Assembly (NCBI RefSeq): GCF_030651625.1
Contig: NZ_JAUSCF010000022.1
Location: 248,001-312,000 of the forward strand
Source: Hydrogenophaga sp.
GTDB taxonomy: Bacteria; Pseudomonadota; Gammaproteobacteria; Burkholderiales; Burkholderiaceae_C
Length of the DNA: 64,000 bases
Direction: 5' to 3'
Positions 16,395 to 23,922 of this stretch are shown one piece after another. Within the stretch, counting starts at the first letter, position 1; each line of letters opens with the position of its first letter. A program made the position numbers and the translations under genes. The notes below the pieces were generated by a model, which was not told where the DNA came from, did no database searches, and saw nothing but the letters and a program-made list of their open reading frames with translations.

Positions 16395-17648
16395 ATGAAA
16401 TATTTTTGCTGTAAGTCTCTTTTAAGCGCATTTCTCGGTATTCTCTTTTTTGGCATCGCACAAGGAGCTGAGCTAAGCCTGAACGCCAACAATTCGACGT
16501 ATCGAACAATCACAATTGAGGGGCCTATAGAGAAAGGTGATTACGAGCGTTTTATTAAAATGGTGAAAGACAACAACGGACTCGTTGGCGGAGTATATAT
16601 TTATACGCTTGGTGGTGACTTCGTGGAAGCAATGAAGATAGGTCGAGCATTGCGCGATTTAGAACTGTCCTCGCAAGTACCAATGCAGTCTGTGCGCGGG
16701 ACTCCAGTGTGTGACAAAGAGCCATTTCCGCGCGACCGCAATAATTGCAATGCAGCTAGTGCGGGCTTCTTTATTCACATCGGTGCTGCACACAGAGGGG
16801 GCACCTATTTGGCGGTCCATAGACCTGTCATAGAACCGAAGATTTTCGGTCAACTTGATGAAAGGCGTGCAAGCGCGGAGTTCGACAAGTTGCAGAATTT
16901 GGCCAAGGAGTACATGCGGGAAATGAAAGTACCTGAGTCAGTCGTCGAAGTGGTTTTAAGCACTCCATCAGAAAAAGTTTTTGTCTTGGACGATTCGATT
17001 GTAAGGGCGCACTTTTGGGGTCCATCGCCATATCGGCAAGAGTGGAGAAATGCGAAATGTGCGAAATTAAGTGCCGTTGAAGTTGCTGAACTGGAGAGAT
17101 TAAGCCCTCAGCTTGTTAATCGAACACTTCCCCCTTCTTTGAGGTTGCATGTTTATGCACAACTAGAAAAGCAGAGCGAAGAAATACGATGCAAGGCCAA
17201 GCTGGAGGAAAGCAGTCGATTTGAAGCTTTTGAAAAATTTTTTGGCAACGCACCCAGCGACACAGATAATCATAATTTTTCTAGATGGTCGAATGTGGCC
17301 CAATATATTGGCAAAACGTTCGAAGAGTTGATGTCAGAAGAAAGGTTCGAGCCAGACGCTCTTTCACTCGTGAAAAAGGCGACCGACTCAAGTCCTAGCG
17401 TCACTGTAATGGACAGTCGTTCGAGGACTAAATATGTTTCCTATGCATTTGCTTTCCAGCCAAACGCCTCCGAGAAATTTACCAGAATGCTTCTTGCTCA
17501 CTTGACAGAAAGGTGGGGCTTGCCAGACAACTCAGATTTATTATCAGCTCCGGCGATTTGGTCTACAACCTCCTTTAAAGCAACTGTAAAGATTGAACTG
17601 CACCCTCGTGAAGGACGCATGGCAATACTGACTGTGGAAGAAAAATAG
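16395..17648 (+). CDS. Secreted ClpP-fold (COG3904-like) protease-like protein
   Basis: 417 residues. A signal peptide (about 1-25, AQGAELS) is followed by a ClpP/crotonase-like domain (about 35-200). Visible landmarks are ITIEGPIEKGDYERF, the LGGD turn (72-75) in place of the SPGG of ClpP, Ser122 in NAASAGFFI matching the nucleophile position of ClpP, and His142 in LAVHRP matching its catalytic histidine. Cys107 and Cys119 may pair. The last 200 residues are unrecognised. Codon use and base composition are clearly more AT-rich than the flanking genes, a sign of separate origin. Predicted to be periplasmic; peptidase activity is inferred. Confidence 0.65.
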   Translation: MKYFCCKSLLSAFLGILFFGIAQGAELSLNANNSTYRTITIEGPIEKGDYERFIKMVKDNNGLVGGVYIYTLGGDFVEAMKIGRALRDLELSSQVPMQSVRGTPVCDKEPFPRDRNNCNAASAGFFIHIGAAHRGGTYLAVHRPVIEPKIFGQLDERRASAEFDKLQNLAKEYMREMKVPESVVEVVLSTPSEKVFVLDDSIVRAHFWGPSPYRQEWRNAKCAKLSAVEVAELERLSPQLVNRTLPPSLRLHVYAQLEKQSEEIRCKAKLEESSRFEAFEKFFGNAPSDTDNHNFSRWSNVAQYIGKTFEELMSEERFEPDALSLVKKATDSSPSVTVMDSRSRTKYVSYAFAFQPNASEKFTRMLLAHLTERWGLPDNSDLLSAPAIWSTTSFKATVKIELHPREGRMAILTVEEK

Positions 17649-17722
17649 AACGGTGCTTCTACAAAAACCCGGCTCAACCTTTCCGCATTCAGGCATTCCG
17701 CGTCGCACGGCTGCTGTCAAAA

Positions 17723-18037
17723 GTGCTGACCCGGGCGGCTGCCCTCAACTGGCGAGTAGCGCCATGGTTGGCAGAGTTTCGAGTCAATGAGGAAATACCG
17801 TTTCCTGGCTGCCCCGACGGGTGCCAGTTGGACCCCTCTACAGGGTTGCTCATTGGCTGGGATGGCCGTGTCTCGGCGTACTGTGAGCATGCCGATGGTT
17901 CGCCAGCCGGGTTGCTTGTGGGCATGTGGGGAGAGCCCCCCCGATTCAAACCTGGCGACCTTGGCTGTGAGGTCTGGCTTTGGGACGAAGAGCGGGACCT
18001 TGTTGGCGTGATGTATGCGCCCAGGAAATTGGTTTGA
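17723..18037 (+). CDS. Hypothetical protein of element 2
   Basis: 104 residues from a GTG. The product is Trp- and Pro-rich with three cysteines (FPGCPDGCQ, SAYCEHAD) and ends LVGVMYAPRKLV. No family is recognised. No convincing ribosome site precedes the GTG, and the frame stays open upstream to the end of the ClpP-fold gene, so the true start is uncertain and an upstream part may have been lost. Base composition returns here to the GC-rich norm. Confidence 0.4.
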   Translation: MLTRAAALNWRVAPWLAEFRVNEEIPFPGCPDGCQLDPSTGLLIGWDGRVSAYCEHADGSPAGLLVGMWGEPPRFKPGDLGCEVWLWDEERDLVGVMYAPRKLV

Positions 18038-18206
18038 GAACGATGCAGCCCTGTCCATGCCGGAAAAGCGGCAGCCCCTGGCTGAGATGAAGTCAAGGTC
18101 TGGCTGACGTAAGTTCGCCCCAGCTAGGCCCGCGAACCGAAGAGCGGGACACCTTCACCCGCCTGCTGGGGCATCCACTGAAGGGCACCGTGAAGGAGTG
18201 CGAAAT

Positions 18207-19016
18207 ATGGCCATCAGAGTTCCAGTGGGAAGGGCGTCTACACCTGCACAAGAAGGTGAGGACTCTTACATCGCAGGGGACGAGGAGAGGACGACGCCCG
18301 CTCCAGATTCCTATGTTATGCCCCTGAACTGCCCGCTCTTCGAGTTGACGGAGATGGGCGCCGCCCACTGGATTGCGATGGATGGATGGACTTTGGAAGA
18401 GTCTGCGCTCTTGTTGAGCGGAGCGAATCCGAAGCGCATCGAAGTGTTGGGTGCGGACCCGCATGTAGCCAAGCCAGACCTCCAGTCATGCGGCTATGTT
18501 GGAATCAATGACCGTCTATTGCGGGCATCTGAGATGGGCGTGCTGAGTTTTCCGGCATCGCCATTTGAAGTGTGTTCTTGGGCTGCAAAAAAAGAACAGG
18601 GGATTCCTATCCCTCTCATGTCGGTTCTTAGTCTGAGCACAGAGTCGACAAGGGATGAAGCTCACCAAAATCAGCCAGTCGCGCCCGTGGTGGCTGCGGA
18701 CGGCTGTAACCTGCCGGAGCCGGTCACAACGGGTGCTGTTGCGCACGCACTTGCTGGTCTTCGAGGGTGGAATGCTGGGATGTGGAAAAAGAAGCTTGGA
18801 AGTCCGCCAAAGTGGCTTCGGGACTGCATCGTGGCGCCTGGGCAGCGAGGTGTTCGTGAGCACTGTTGGAACCCCGTCAAAATTGGAGCAGCTCTGGTGT
18901 ACAAAGGCCACGCAGCAGTGAACAGCGTACGCGCCAAGTTTCAAACTAGGCCGGAATTGGCCCCATGGCTTGAGGCATGGAAAACCTACGAGGCCAATCA
19001 CTTCGATGCGTCATAG
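18207..19016 (+). CDS. Hypothetical island-encoded protein
   Basis: 269 residues. ATG18207 has AAGGAG at a good distance. The centre of the N-terminal half reads MGAAHWIAMDGWTLEESALLLSGANPKRIE, a pattern I associate with proteins encoded on genomic islands and phages, without a known activity. The C-terminal half is basic with several Trp residues (WLRDCIVAPGQRG, PWLEAWKTYEAN). No catalytic motif is seen. A nucleic-acid-related role is possible but unproven. Confidence 0.55.
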   Translation: MAIRVPVGRASTPAQEGEDSYIAGDEERTTPAPDSYVMPLNCPLFELTEMGAAHWIAMDGWTLEESALLLSGANPKRIEVLGADPHVAKPDLQSCGYVGINDRLLRASEMGVLSFPASPFEVCSWAAKKEQGIPIPLMSVLSLSTESTRDEAHQNQPVAPVVAADGCNLPEPVTTGAVAHALAGLRGWNAGMWKKKLGSPPKWLRDCIVAPGQRGVREHCWNPVKIGAALVYKGHAAVNSVRAKFQTRPELAPWLEAWKTYEANHFDAS

Positions 19017-19093
19017 GACGCCTCCAGAACCACGAGGGTGAACCTCGAAAGATAGCGGCTGTAGACCGCTGACCCGCATGGAGGCTTGATTCC

Positions 19094-19129
19094 AAAACCC
19101 CGGGGTTATTCGTGGAGATACGGGGTTTT
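19094..19129 (+). terminator. Hairpin between the cargo and the right-hand gene set
   Basis: AAAACCCC (19094-19101) can pair with GGGGTTTT (19122-19129) across a 20-base loop. The T-run is part of the stem, so it could stop transcription from either side. It separates 18207-19016 from the excisionase-like gene. Confidence 0.4.
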
Positions 19130-19179
19130 CACAGTACGCCCACACCTGGCCTGTGCTGCTAGGTTGAAAGCACACTACG

Positions 19180-19419
19180 ATGCAAGCCCTTCACGCTATG
19201 GACGACCGCGAACTCGCGCCCGTCTCGAAATTTCCCCCGCTGGCGCATGAAACACGCCCTGTTGTTGACACAGCCGCCGCAGCTCACTACCTAAGTCGCC
19301 GACCGCAAACACTGCGCGGCTGGGCTTGCCTTGAGAACGGCCCGCTTCGCCCTATTCGCATCAACGGCAGACTTGCATGGCCTGTGGCTGAACTTCGACG
19401 CGTTCTGGGCGTGCAGTGA
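19180..19419 (+). CDS. Excisionase/AlpA-like DNA-binding protein
   Basis: 79 residues. The C-terminal 50 residues form a MerR-like winged helix of the excisionase type: VVDTAAAAHYLSRRPQTLRG, then the ING wing and a LAWPVAELRRVLGV end. Proteins of this kind direct excision of integrated elements or activate their genes. Its place at the far end from the integrase and ahead of three small genes fits such a role. The ATG at 19198 is an alternative start. Confidence 0.7.
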   Translation: MQALHAMDDRELAPVSKFPPLAHETRPVVDTAAAAHYLSRRPQTLRGWACLENGPLRPIRINGRLAWPVAELRRVLGVQ

Positions 19420-19474
19420 TGTGGGGCTCCAACTTCTACATCCTGGCGCGACAGCGCTGGTGGAGGGCCACCAA

Positions 19475-19960
19475 ATGAAAAACGCCCGACCCAGCAATGC
19501 CGAATCGAGCGCCCCCCGCCAAGGTGCGCAGATTATCGCCCCTGGTGGCTTTCCGCCCAGGCACGCCAGCGTGAGCGCCGAAGTGCTGGCCCGTCTGTTG
19601 AACCGCGAGCGCCTGACCAGCCTGGACGCGGTACAAGAGGCCAGCACGACCCGCCTGTCTGCCGTGGTGCATTACCTGGCCCAAAACTACGGATGGAACA
19701 TCGAAGCCGCCGACAAGGCGGCAGGCTGCCGTGAAGGCCGCGTGGCATGGGTGGCGGAATACAGCTTGCCCTCCGACACAGTGGCCCGCGCAATGGCCGC
19801 TGGTGCCGCCAACTGGTGCGCCAAGGTTCGTGCTGCCCGGCGCGCGCTGCGCGCCAAGGCCGTAGAGGCCCGCCGACAAGCCGCGCGACAGAACGCCACA
19901 CGAAAGCGCCGCCCACATCCTGAGCAATGGGGGTTGTTCGATGGCGAACGGGCGCAATAA
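19475..19960 (+). CDS. Helix-turn-helix protein (HTH_39-like)
   Basis: 161 residues. Residues about 27-75 fit the HTH_39 winged-helix pattern: VLARLLNRERLTSLDAVQEA, then TTRLSAVVHYLAQNYGW. The C-terminal third is a basic Arg/Ala-rich helix (AARRALRAKAVEARRQAARQ). ATG19475 has GGAGGG eight bases upstream. The end overlaps the next gene by 20 bases. Probably a small DNA-binding protein of element control or replication; the target is unknown. Confidence 0.55.
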   Translation: MKNARPSNAESSAPRQGAQIIAPGGFPPRHASVSAEVLARLLNRERLTSLDAVQEASTTRLSAVVHYLAQNYGWNIEAADKAAGCREGRVAWVAEYSLPSDTVARAMAAGAANWCAKVRAARRALRAKAVEARRQAARQNATRKRRPHPEQWGLFDGERAQ

Positions 19961-20543
19961 GGGGCTTAAGGGCAATTCAGGGCGCGACCCCGGCGGATTC
20001 ACCGCACTGCCTTGGTCCGTGCTGGATTGCCCTGCCTATCGTCGTTTGTCCATGCACGCGCGTGCCTTGCTGCTGGAAGTGGCGCGGCAGTTTGTGCGCG
20101 ACAACAACGGGCGCTTGCTGCTGTCGCGCGCCTACATGGAAGGCCGGGGCTGGAAGTCGTCGGACATGCTCAGCAAGGCCAAGCGCGAGCTTTTGGAAGG
20201 GGGCTTCATTCACGAAACGGTGAAAGGCCATCGGCCCAACAAAGCGAGCTGGTACGCCATCACCTGGCAGACCTTGGACCGCCATCCGGGTTATGACGCT
20301 GGCGCGGTGGAGACATTCCGTCGAGGTGCCTACCAGCAAGACATGCCGCTGAAAAACGCGAGCCTTAGCCCGCCACGCGGAACAGAGGGGCTGCCCATTG
20401 GACCGCCCCACGGTACAGGGAGCGCGCCGCCTGTACCGTCCCACGGTCCTATCAGGGCTCTTTCCGAGCCTCTCTCTGTACCGCCACACGGACACCATCT
20501 AGAGATGCCATCTGTTGGTGCAGTTCTGCAAGCAGAGCGATGA
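19941..20543 (+). CDS. Island protein with replication-initiator-like N-terminus and repeat tail
   Basis: 200 residues. The N-terminal 120 residues (GGFTALPWSVLDCPAYRRLS, ALLLEVARQFVRDNNGRLLL, LSKAKRELLEGGFIHETVKG) look like the winged-helix domain found in small replication or control proteins of mobile elements. The C-terminal part has four imperfect copies of a PPxGT-type motif (SPPRGTEG, GPPHGTGS, VPSHGP, VPPHG). It overlaps the preceding gene by 20 bases; GGGGG precedes the ATG. Replication function is inference. Confidence 0.5.
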   Translation: MANGRNKGLKGNSGRDPGGFTALPWSVLDCPAYRRLSMHARALLLEVARQFVRDNNGRLLLSRAYMEGRGWKSSDMLSKAKRELLEGGFIHETVKGHRPNKASWYAITWQTLDRHPGYDAGAVETFRRGAYQQDMPLKNASLSPPRGTEGLPIGPPHGTGSAPPVPSHGPIRALSEPLSVPPHGHHLEMPSVGAVLQAER

Positions 20544-20553
20544 AGGAAAAGGC

Positions 20554-20868
20554 ATGACCGACAAAGAAAAGCGCACTCGATGGCGACGGTACATCGAAGC
20601 ACACGAGCGCATTGCCAACGAGTGGGCCTTGCGTGGCTATGCCTATCCGCCGCCCGGGTTTCCGGTCCTGCCGGAAAGTTTGCGCGGCCTTTGCTGTGGT
20701 GCCAAGACTCGCGCCGGCACACCCTGCAAGCTGACAGCCATTTTCATCAATGGCCGCTGCAAGCTGCATGGTGGTCTCTCCACTGGGCCGACCAGTAAAG
20801 CAGGCAAAGCGGTCTCACGAGAGAACGGCAAGCTGGGAGGTAGACCAAAGCAAAACCCAAGCCCTTGA
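20554..20868 (+). CDS. Small HGGxSTGP-motif protein of mobile elements
   Basis: 104 residues. Two cysteine-containing segments, LCCGAKTRAGTPCKLTAIF and NGRCKLHGGLSTGPTSKAGK, give a probable zinc site followed by the HGGLSTGP signature. Short proteins with this signature are common on prophages and islands and have no established function. AAGGAAAA lies just upstream of ATG20554. It is the last gene before the right-hand arm sites. Confidence 0.65.
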   Translation: MTDKEKRTRWRRYIEAHERIANEWALRGYAYPPPGFPVLPESLRGLCCGAKTRAGTPCKLTAIFINGRCKLHGGLSTGPTSKAGKAVSRENGKLGGRPKQNPSP

Positions 20869-20969
20869 GATGTTGAGAAATGCTAAGGTCTTCAGACGTT
20901 TGGAGTCCTCGCCGCCAGGTGCCCAGCAGTGATGAAATGGGCGGCCTACAGGCTGTTGAATCGTGCGAG

Positions 20970-21002
20970 TTGCCTACAGATTGCCTACAGATTGCCTACA
21001 GA
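20970..21002 (+). repeat. Three tandem 11-bp repeats, probable integrase arm sites (right)
   Basis: TTGCCTACAGA is repeated three times without spacing (20970, 20981, 20992). It is the same 11-mer, in the same orientation, as the pair before the integrase gene. Location just inside the right att repeat supports a role in forming the recombination complex. Confidence 0.75.
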
Positions 21003-21013
21003 CCCCACCCAAG

Positions 21014-21045
21014 AAAAAAGCCCGCTACCTTTTCGATAGCGGGCT
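21014..21045 (-). terminator. Terminator of tRNA-His (right copy)
   Basis: Perfect 9-bp stem AGCCCGCTA / TAGCGGGCT with a 9-base loop, followed on the minus strand by six T residues. It lies 15 bases beyond the tRNA-His CCA end, and belongs to the element rather than to the original chromosome. Confidence 0.85.
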
Positions 21046-21054
21046 TCTCAGTGT

Positions 21055-21108
21055 TCATATGGGGTGGCTGATGGGGCTCGAACCCACGACAACAGGAATC
21101 ACAATCCT
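21055..21108 (-). repeat. Right copy of the 54-bp att repeat, inside tRNA-His
   Basis: Identical to 13149-13202. It covers the tRNA-His gene from the anticodon stem to CCA plus five bases downstream. The element therefore restores an intact tRNA at this end. Confidence 0.93.
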
Positions 21109-21136
21109 GGACTCTACCAACTGAGCTACAGCCACC
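21060..21136 (-). tRNA. trnH: tRNA-His (GTG anticodon)
   Basis: Reads 5' GGTGGCTGTAGCTCAG, an anticodon loop TTGTGAT with GTG at 21100-21102, the T-loop GGTTCGAGCCCC and 3' CAGCCACC ending in an encoded CCA. The extra 5' G (position -1) opposite C73 is the identity mark of tRNA-His. It is the only full copy in the window and the target site of the tandem insertions. Confidence 0.97.
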
Positions 21137-21199
21137 GCAAGTATCGAATTATAGCTCGAAGAACCCGCGACGTTTTGCCGTCATGCAGGGCGATGCCAA

Positions 21200-23119
21200 T
21201 CAGCGAGTCAAGACAGGTGCATCAGCAGGCTCAGGGACCAGGATGCGGACCTTGAACCGCTCTTTGAGCATGTCGTAGTACGCCTGCCCTTCAGCAGCAG
21301 ACCACCACTGGGTGTACTGCTGCACCTCCTGCGCAAGGCGCTGTTCATCGCCTGCTTCGCGAGGCAGAACTTTGTCTACCCTGACCACCGCATGACCCTG
21401 CCCGCCCAGGCTCACGCCAACCCAGGCCGGAAGGGCCTTGGGATCGGCACTGAGGGCAGCGGCGAGCACCTGGGGCAAGACACCCTGAGGGTTATCACGA
21501 GAAATCGTGACGGCCGCAGCAAGGCCTGCAGTGTCGCCTCCTGCCTTCCAGGCTTCCAGCTTCCTTTCCCCCTCTTCCCGCGCCATTTCAGCGGAGCGCT
21601 GTGCCACCAGCCGTCCCTGTACGCTGCCGCGGACTTCGGCCAGTGGCAGGGTGCGTGCCGGTGAGTGCAAAACCACGCGAGCCGAAGTCAATTGACCAGA
21701 GCCGGTTTCAATGGCCTCGGTGTTGCGCTTTCGCTCAATGGACTCTGGGGAAAAAATCGCTTCGAGCAATGATGGATTGGCGAGCACGCCAGCCTCTTGA
21801 GCAGGCTGACGGGTCAACCCTTTGGCCTCCTGAAGGTTCAGTTTGAAACGCGCCACCGCCGGCTGCAGTGAATCAGGCTGCTCATACACCAGGTTGCTGA
21901 AGGCCTCGGCGGATTCCGCAAACAGACGTTGTGCCTGCTGACGCTTCAGGTCCTTTTCGATCTCGACGCGCATCTCTTCAAAGCTCTTCAGGGGCGGTGC
22001 CTTGATGTCGGTGAGCTGAATGATGTGAAACCCAAACTCCGTTTCCACCAGATCAGAAATGTCGCCCTTTTGCAGTGCATACGCCGCATCTTCAAAGGAC
22101 TTGACCATGGCGCCACGGGCAAAGAAATCAAGGTCGCCGCCTCCAGGCGCCGAGCCCGGATCTTGGGACTCTGCCCTGGCCACGTCAGCGAAGGTCTTTG
22201 GAGCGCCCTTGACTTGTTCAAGCAGCGCAGCCGCTCGCTCACGGACGGCTGCCTTGTCGGCATCAGAAGCCCCCTGGGGCACGGTGAGCAGAATGTGGCT
22301 GGCGCGACGCTCTTCGGACCCGGACAAACGGGATGCATTCTGGTCGTAGTAGGCCCGCACATCGGCCTCAGCCAACACGACAGACTGTTCCAGTGCGGCA
22401 GCGTCAAGCACCAGATACTCCACATCGACTTGTTCAGGCGCCTGGAACAGCGGGGCGTTGCTGTTGTAAAACGCCTCGATCTCGGCTTCGGTTGGCGTCA
22501 CCCGGGCAGCGAAATCCTGCGCAAGAAACTGGGCCACCCGCACTTCGCGGCGTTCAAAAAAGGCATTCAGCGACACATTTGCCAGGGCAGTGGTGGCGAA
22601 ACTGGTTCCCTGAATGGCCTGGACAACTTGCCGCTGCGACAGATCGGCCCTGACCTGCGCCTCGTACATCTCTGGCGTCAGACCCTGTCGTCCCAACAGC
22701 GTGCGGTAGGCGTCCACATCAAGCGTGCCGTCTGGTCGACGCAAGGAAGCGATGGTTTCATTGGCCTGCAGGTCCTGTGCAAGCCGCCGATCGCTGGTGT
22801 AGAGGTTGAGCTTCTGCGCTGCGGTAGCCAGAACCCGCTGGCGCACCAGGCGCTCCAGGGTGGCATAGCGCGCGGCTTCGCTGTCCAGGAGGCGAGCGTC
22901 CAGCGCAGGCATGGCTTCGCGCAGGCGCTGCGACTCGTTCTGGTGCGCCCGATCCCATTCCAGCTTGGTGATTTCTTGCCCGTCGACCGTGGCCACGACC
23001 TCACCGCCTTCATTGAATCGGCTGTAACCTTCCACACCGAACAACACAAACGCCGGAATGATCAGGATCATCAAGAAGCCCATGAGGTACTTCTTGTGAT
23101 TGCGGATGGAATCGAACAT
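21200..23119 (-). CDS. ppiD: Periplasmic folding factor PpiD (SurA N-domain/parvulin)
   Basis: 639 residues. One N-terminal membrane helix (about 12-30) anchors the protein to the inner membrane, followed by a SurA-like chaperone domain (about 40-250), one parvulin domain (about 265-365: RRASHILLTVPQGAS, ESQDPGSAPGGGDLDFF, TEFGFHIIQLTD) and a C-terminal chaperone part. Length and order match E. coli PpiD. It helps outer-membrane and secreted proteins leave the Sec translocon. It lies downstream of hupB, next to which ppiD is also found in E. coli, with tRNA-Val between the two. Confidence 0.92.
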   Translation of the reverse strand: MFDSIRNHKKYLMGFLMILIIPAFVLFGVEGYSRFNEGGEVVATVDGQEITKLEWDRAHQNESQRLREAMPALDARLLDSEAARYATLERLVRQRVLATAAQKLNLYTSDRRLAQDLQANETIASLRRPDGTLDVDAYRTLLGRQGLTPEMYEAQVRADLSQRQVVQAIQGTSFATTALANVSLNAFFERREVRVAQFLAQDFAARVTPTEAEIEAFYNSNAPLFQAPEQVDVEYLVLDAAALEQSVVLAEADVRAYYDQNASRLSGSEERRASHILLTVPQGASDADKAAVRERAAALLEQVKGAPKTFADVARAESQDPGSAPGGGDLDFFARGAMVKSFEDAAYALQKGDISDLVETEFGFHIIQLTDIKAPPLKSFEEMRVEIEKDLKRQQAQRLFAESAEAFSNLVYEQPDSLQPAVARFKLNLQEAKGLTRQPAQEAGVLANPSLLEAIFSPESIERKRNTEAIETGSGQLTSARVVLHSPARTLPLAEVRGSVQGRLVAQRSAEMAREEGERKLEAWKAGGDTAGLAAAVTISRDNPQGVLPQVLAAALSADPKALPAWVGVSLGGQGHAVVRVDKVLPREAGDEQRLAQEVQQYTQWWSAAEGQAYYDMLKERFKVRILVPEPADAPVLTR

Positions 23120-23177
23120 GCCTGAATACCCTGAATCAAAAACGCCGGAGTCGCCAGTCTGGCTGCTGCGGCAACAT

Positions 23178-23207
23178 AAAAAAAAGGCGAACCCTGGTTC
23201 GCCTTTT
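23178..23207 (-). terminator. Terminator of tRNA-Val
   Basis: Stem AAGGCGAACC / GGTTCGCCTT closed by a tiny loop, followed by A/T runs on both sides, so it can work in both directions. It lies directly behind the tRNA-Val 3' end. Confidence 0.85.
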
Positions 23208-23213
23208 CAGTGG

Positions 23214-23289
23214 TGGTGGGTGCTGACGGGGTCGAACCGCCGACCTACGCCTTGTAAGGGCGCCGCTCTACCGACTGAGCTAAGCACCC
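23214..23289 (-). tRNA. trnV: tRNA-Val (TAC anticodon)
   Basis: 76 bases. The acceptor GGGTGCT pairs with AGCACCC; the D-arm reads TAGCTCAGTCGGTAGAGC, the anticodon loop CTTACAA gives UAC for valine, the T-arm carries GGTTCGACCC and CCA is encoded. A terminator follows at once. Confidence 0.97.
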
Positions 23290-23316
23290 CACCGAAAACC
23301 TGCAGATCGCATCAGA

Positions 23317-23589
23317 TCAGTTCAGCGCATCTTTAAGGGCCTTGCCCGGGCGGAACTTCGGGACCTTGGCGGCCTTGATTTTAATCTCAGCGCCAGTGCG
23401 TGGGTTGCGGCCCTTGCGAGCGGGACGTTTCGTGACGGCAAACGAGCCAAAACCCACCAGCGAAACGGTACCGCCTTTCTTGAGCGTGGTACGAATGGCG
23501 GTGATAGTGGAATCCAGCGCCCGCGCAGCGGCCGCCTTGGAAATGTCGGCGTGCTTGGCGATGTGTTCGACGAGTTCGGTTTTGTTCAC
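23317..23589 (-). CDS. hupB: DNA-binding protein HU-beta
   Basis: 90 residues from a GTG start with AGAGGGG seven bases upstream. A nucleoid protein that bends DNA as a dimer. [20 protein letters not shown] opens the helical body; [20 protein letters not shown] and [10 protein letters not shown] form the DNA-clamping arm, with the intercalating proline in RNPRTG. Length and sequence match HU without change. A clear sigma-70 promoter lies 139 bases upstream. Confidence 0.96.
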   Translation of the reverse strand: MNKTELVEHIAKHADISKAAAARALDSTITAIRTTLKKGGTVSLVGFGSFAVTKRPARKGRNPRTGAEIKIKAAKVPKFRPGKALKDALN

Positions 23590-23922
23590 AAATAGCCCCT
23601 CTTGAATTGATTGAATGAATCCGTGTGGAATGGTGCAGGCCGCCAGTGCTGTTCACACCGAAGGCAAACCCTGTGAGCTCCGTTCGGCACTTGCGCAACC
23701 CAATTGGCCGCGCCGGAGCGCCGGGTGATTAGACCCACGGGCCACCGCCGCTGTCAATACGCGCGCAACGTCCCGGGCCACCTGACATCACAAAACGCGA
23801 GATTCTAGTCGCTTTCGCAACGTGTCCGCGCAGGCCGTCCGGCTCACAGACTGCACAGATAGAAGCCCTCATCCGGCAAATGCGCCGTGGACCTCTTGGG
23901 AGGCACTGCATGGGCTGCGCCG
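23590..23922. other. hupB leader and upstream region
   Basis: 333 bases without a gene. It contains the hupB promoter (23728-23757) and an mRNA leader of about 130 bases. No other element is recognised. Confidence 0.6.
23728..23757 (-). promoter_or_regulatory. Sigma-70 promoter of hupB
   Basis: Minus strand TTGACA (23752-23757), an 18-base spacer and TCTAAT (23728-23733). The -35 box is perfect and the -10 differs at one base from TATAAT. It is the only good promoter match between ttuC-like 23923 and hupB. Confidence 0.65.

Larger units (their letters stand above)
13149..21108. mobile_element. Element 2: integrative element in tRNA-His
   Basis: Flanked by the 54-bp direct repeats at 13149-13202 and 21055-21108. 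It has a tyrosine integrase just inside the left end, 11-bp tandem repeats near both ends, a toxin-antitoxin pair, an AT-richer cargo segment and a set of small genes with an excisionase-like protein at the right. No relaxase, conjugation or phage structural gene is seen, so it is not self-transmissible by itself; a satellite-like or cryptic genomic island is the best description. Confidence 0.88.

Noticed and set aside
20970..21002. Tandem 11-bp repeats considered as a CRISPR fragment
   Set aside because: There are no spacers between the units and no cas genes; the matching pair at the other end of the element points to integrase sites.
13149..21108. Element 2 considered as a prophage or conjugative element
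   Set aside because: No capsid, tail, terminase, lysis, relaxase or type IV secretion gene is present.
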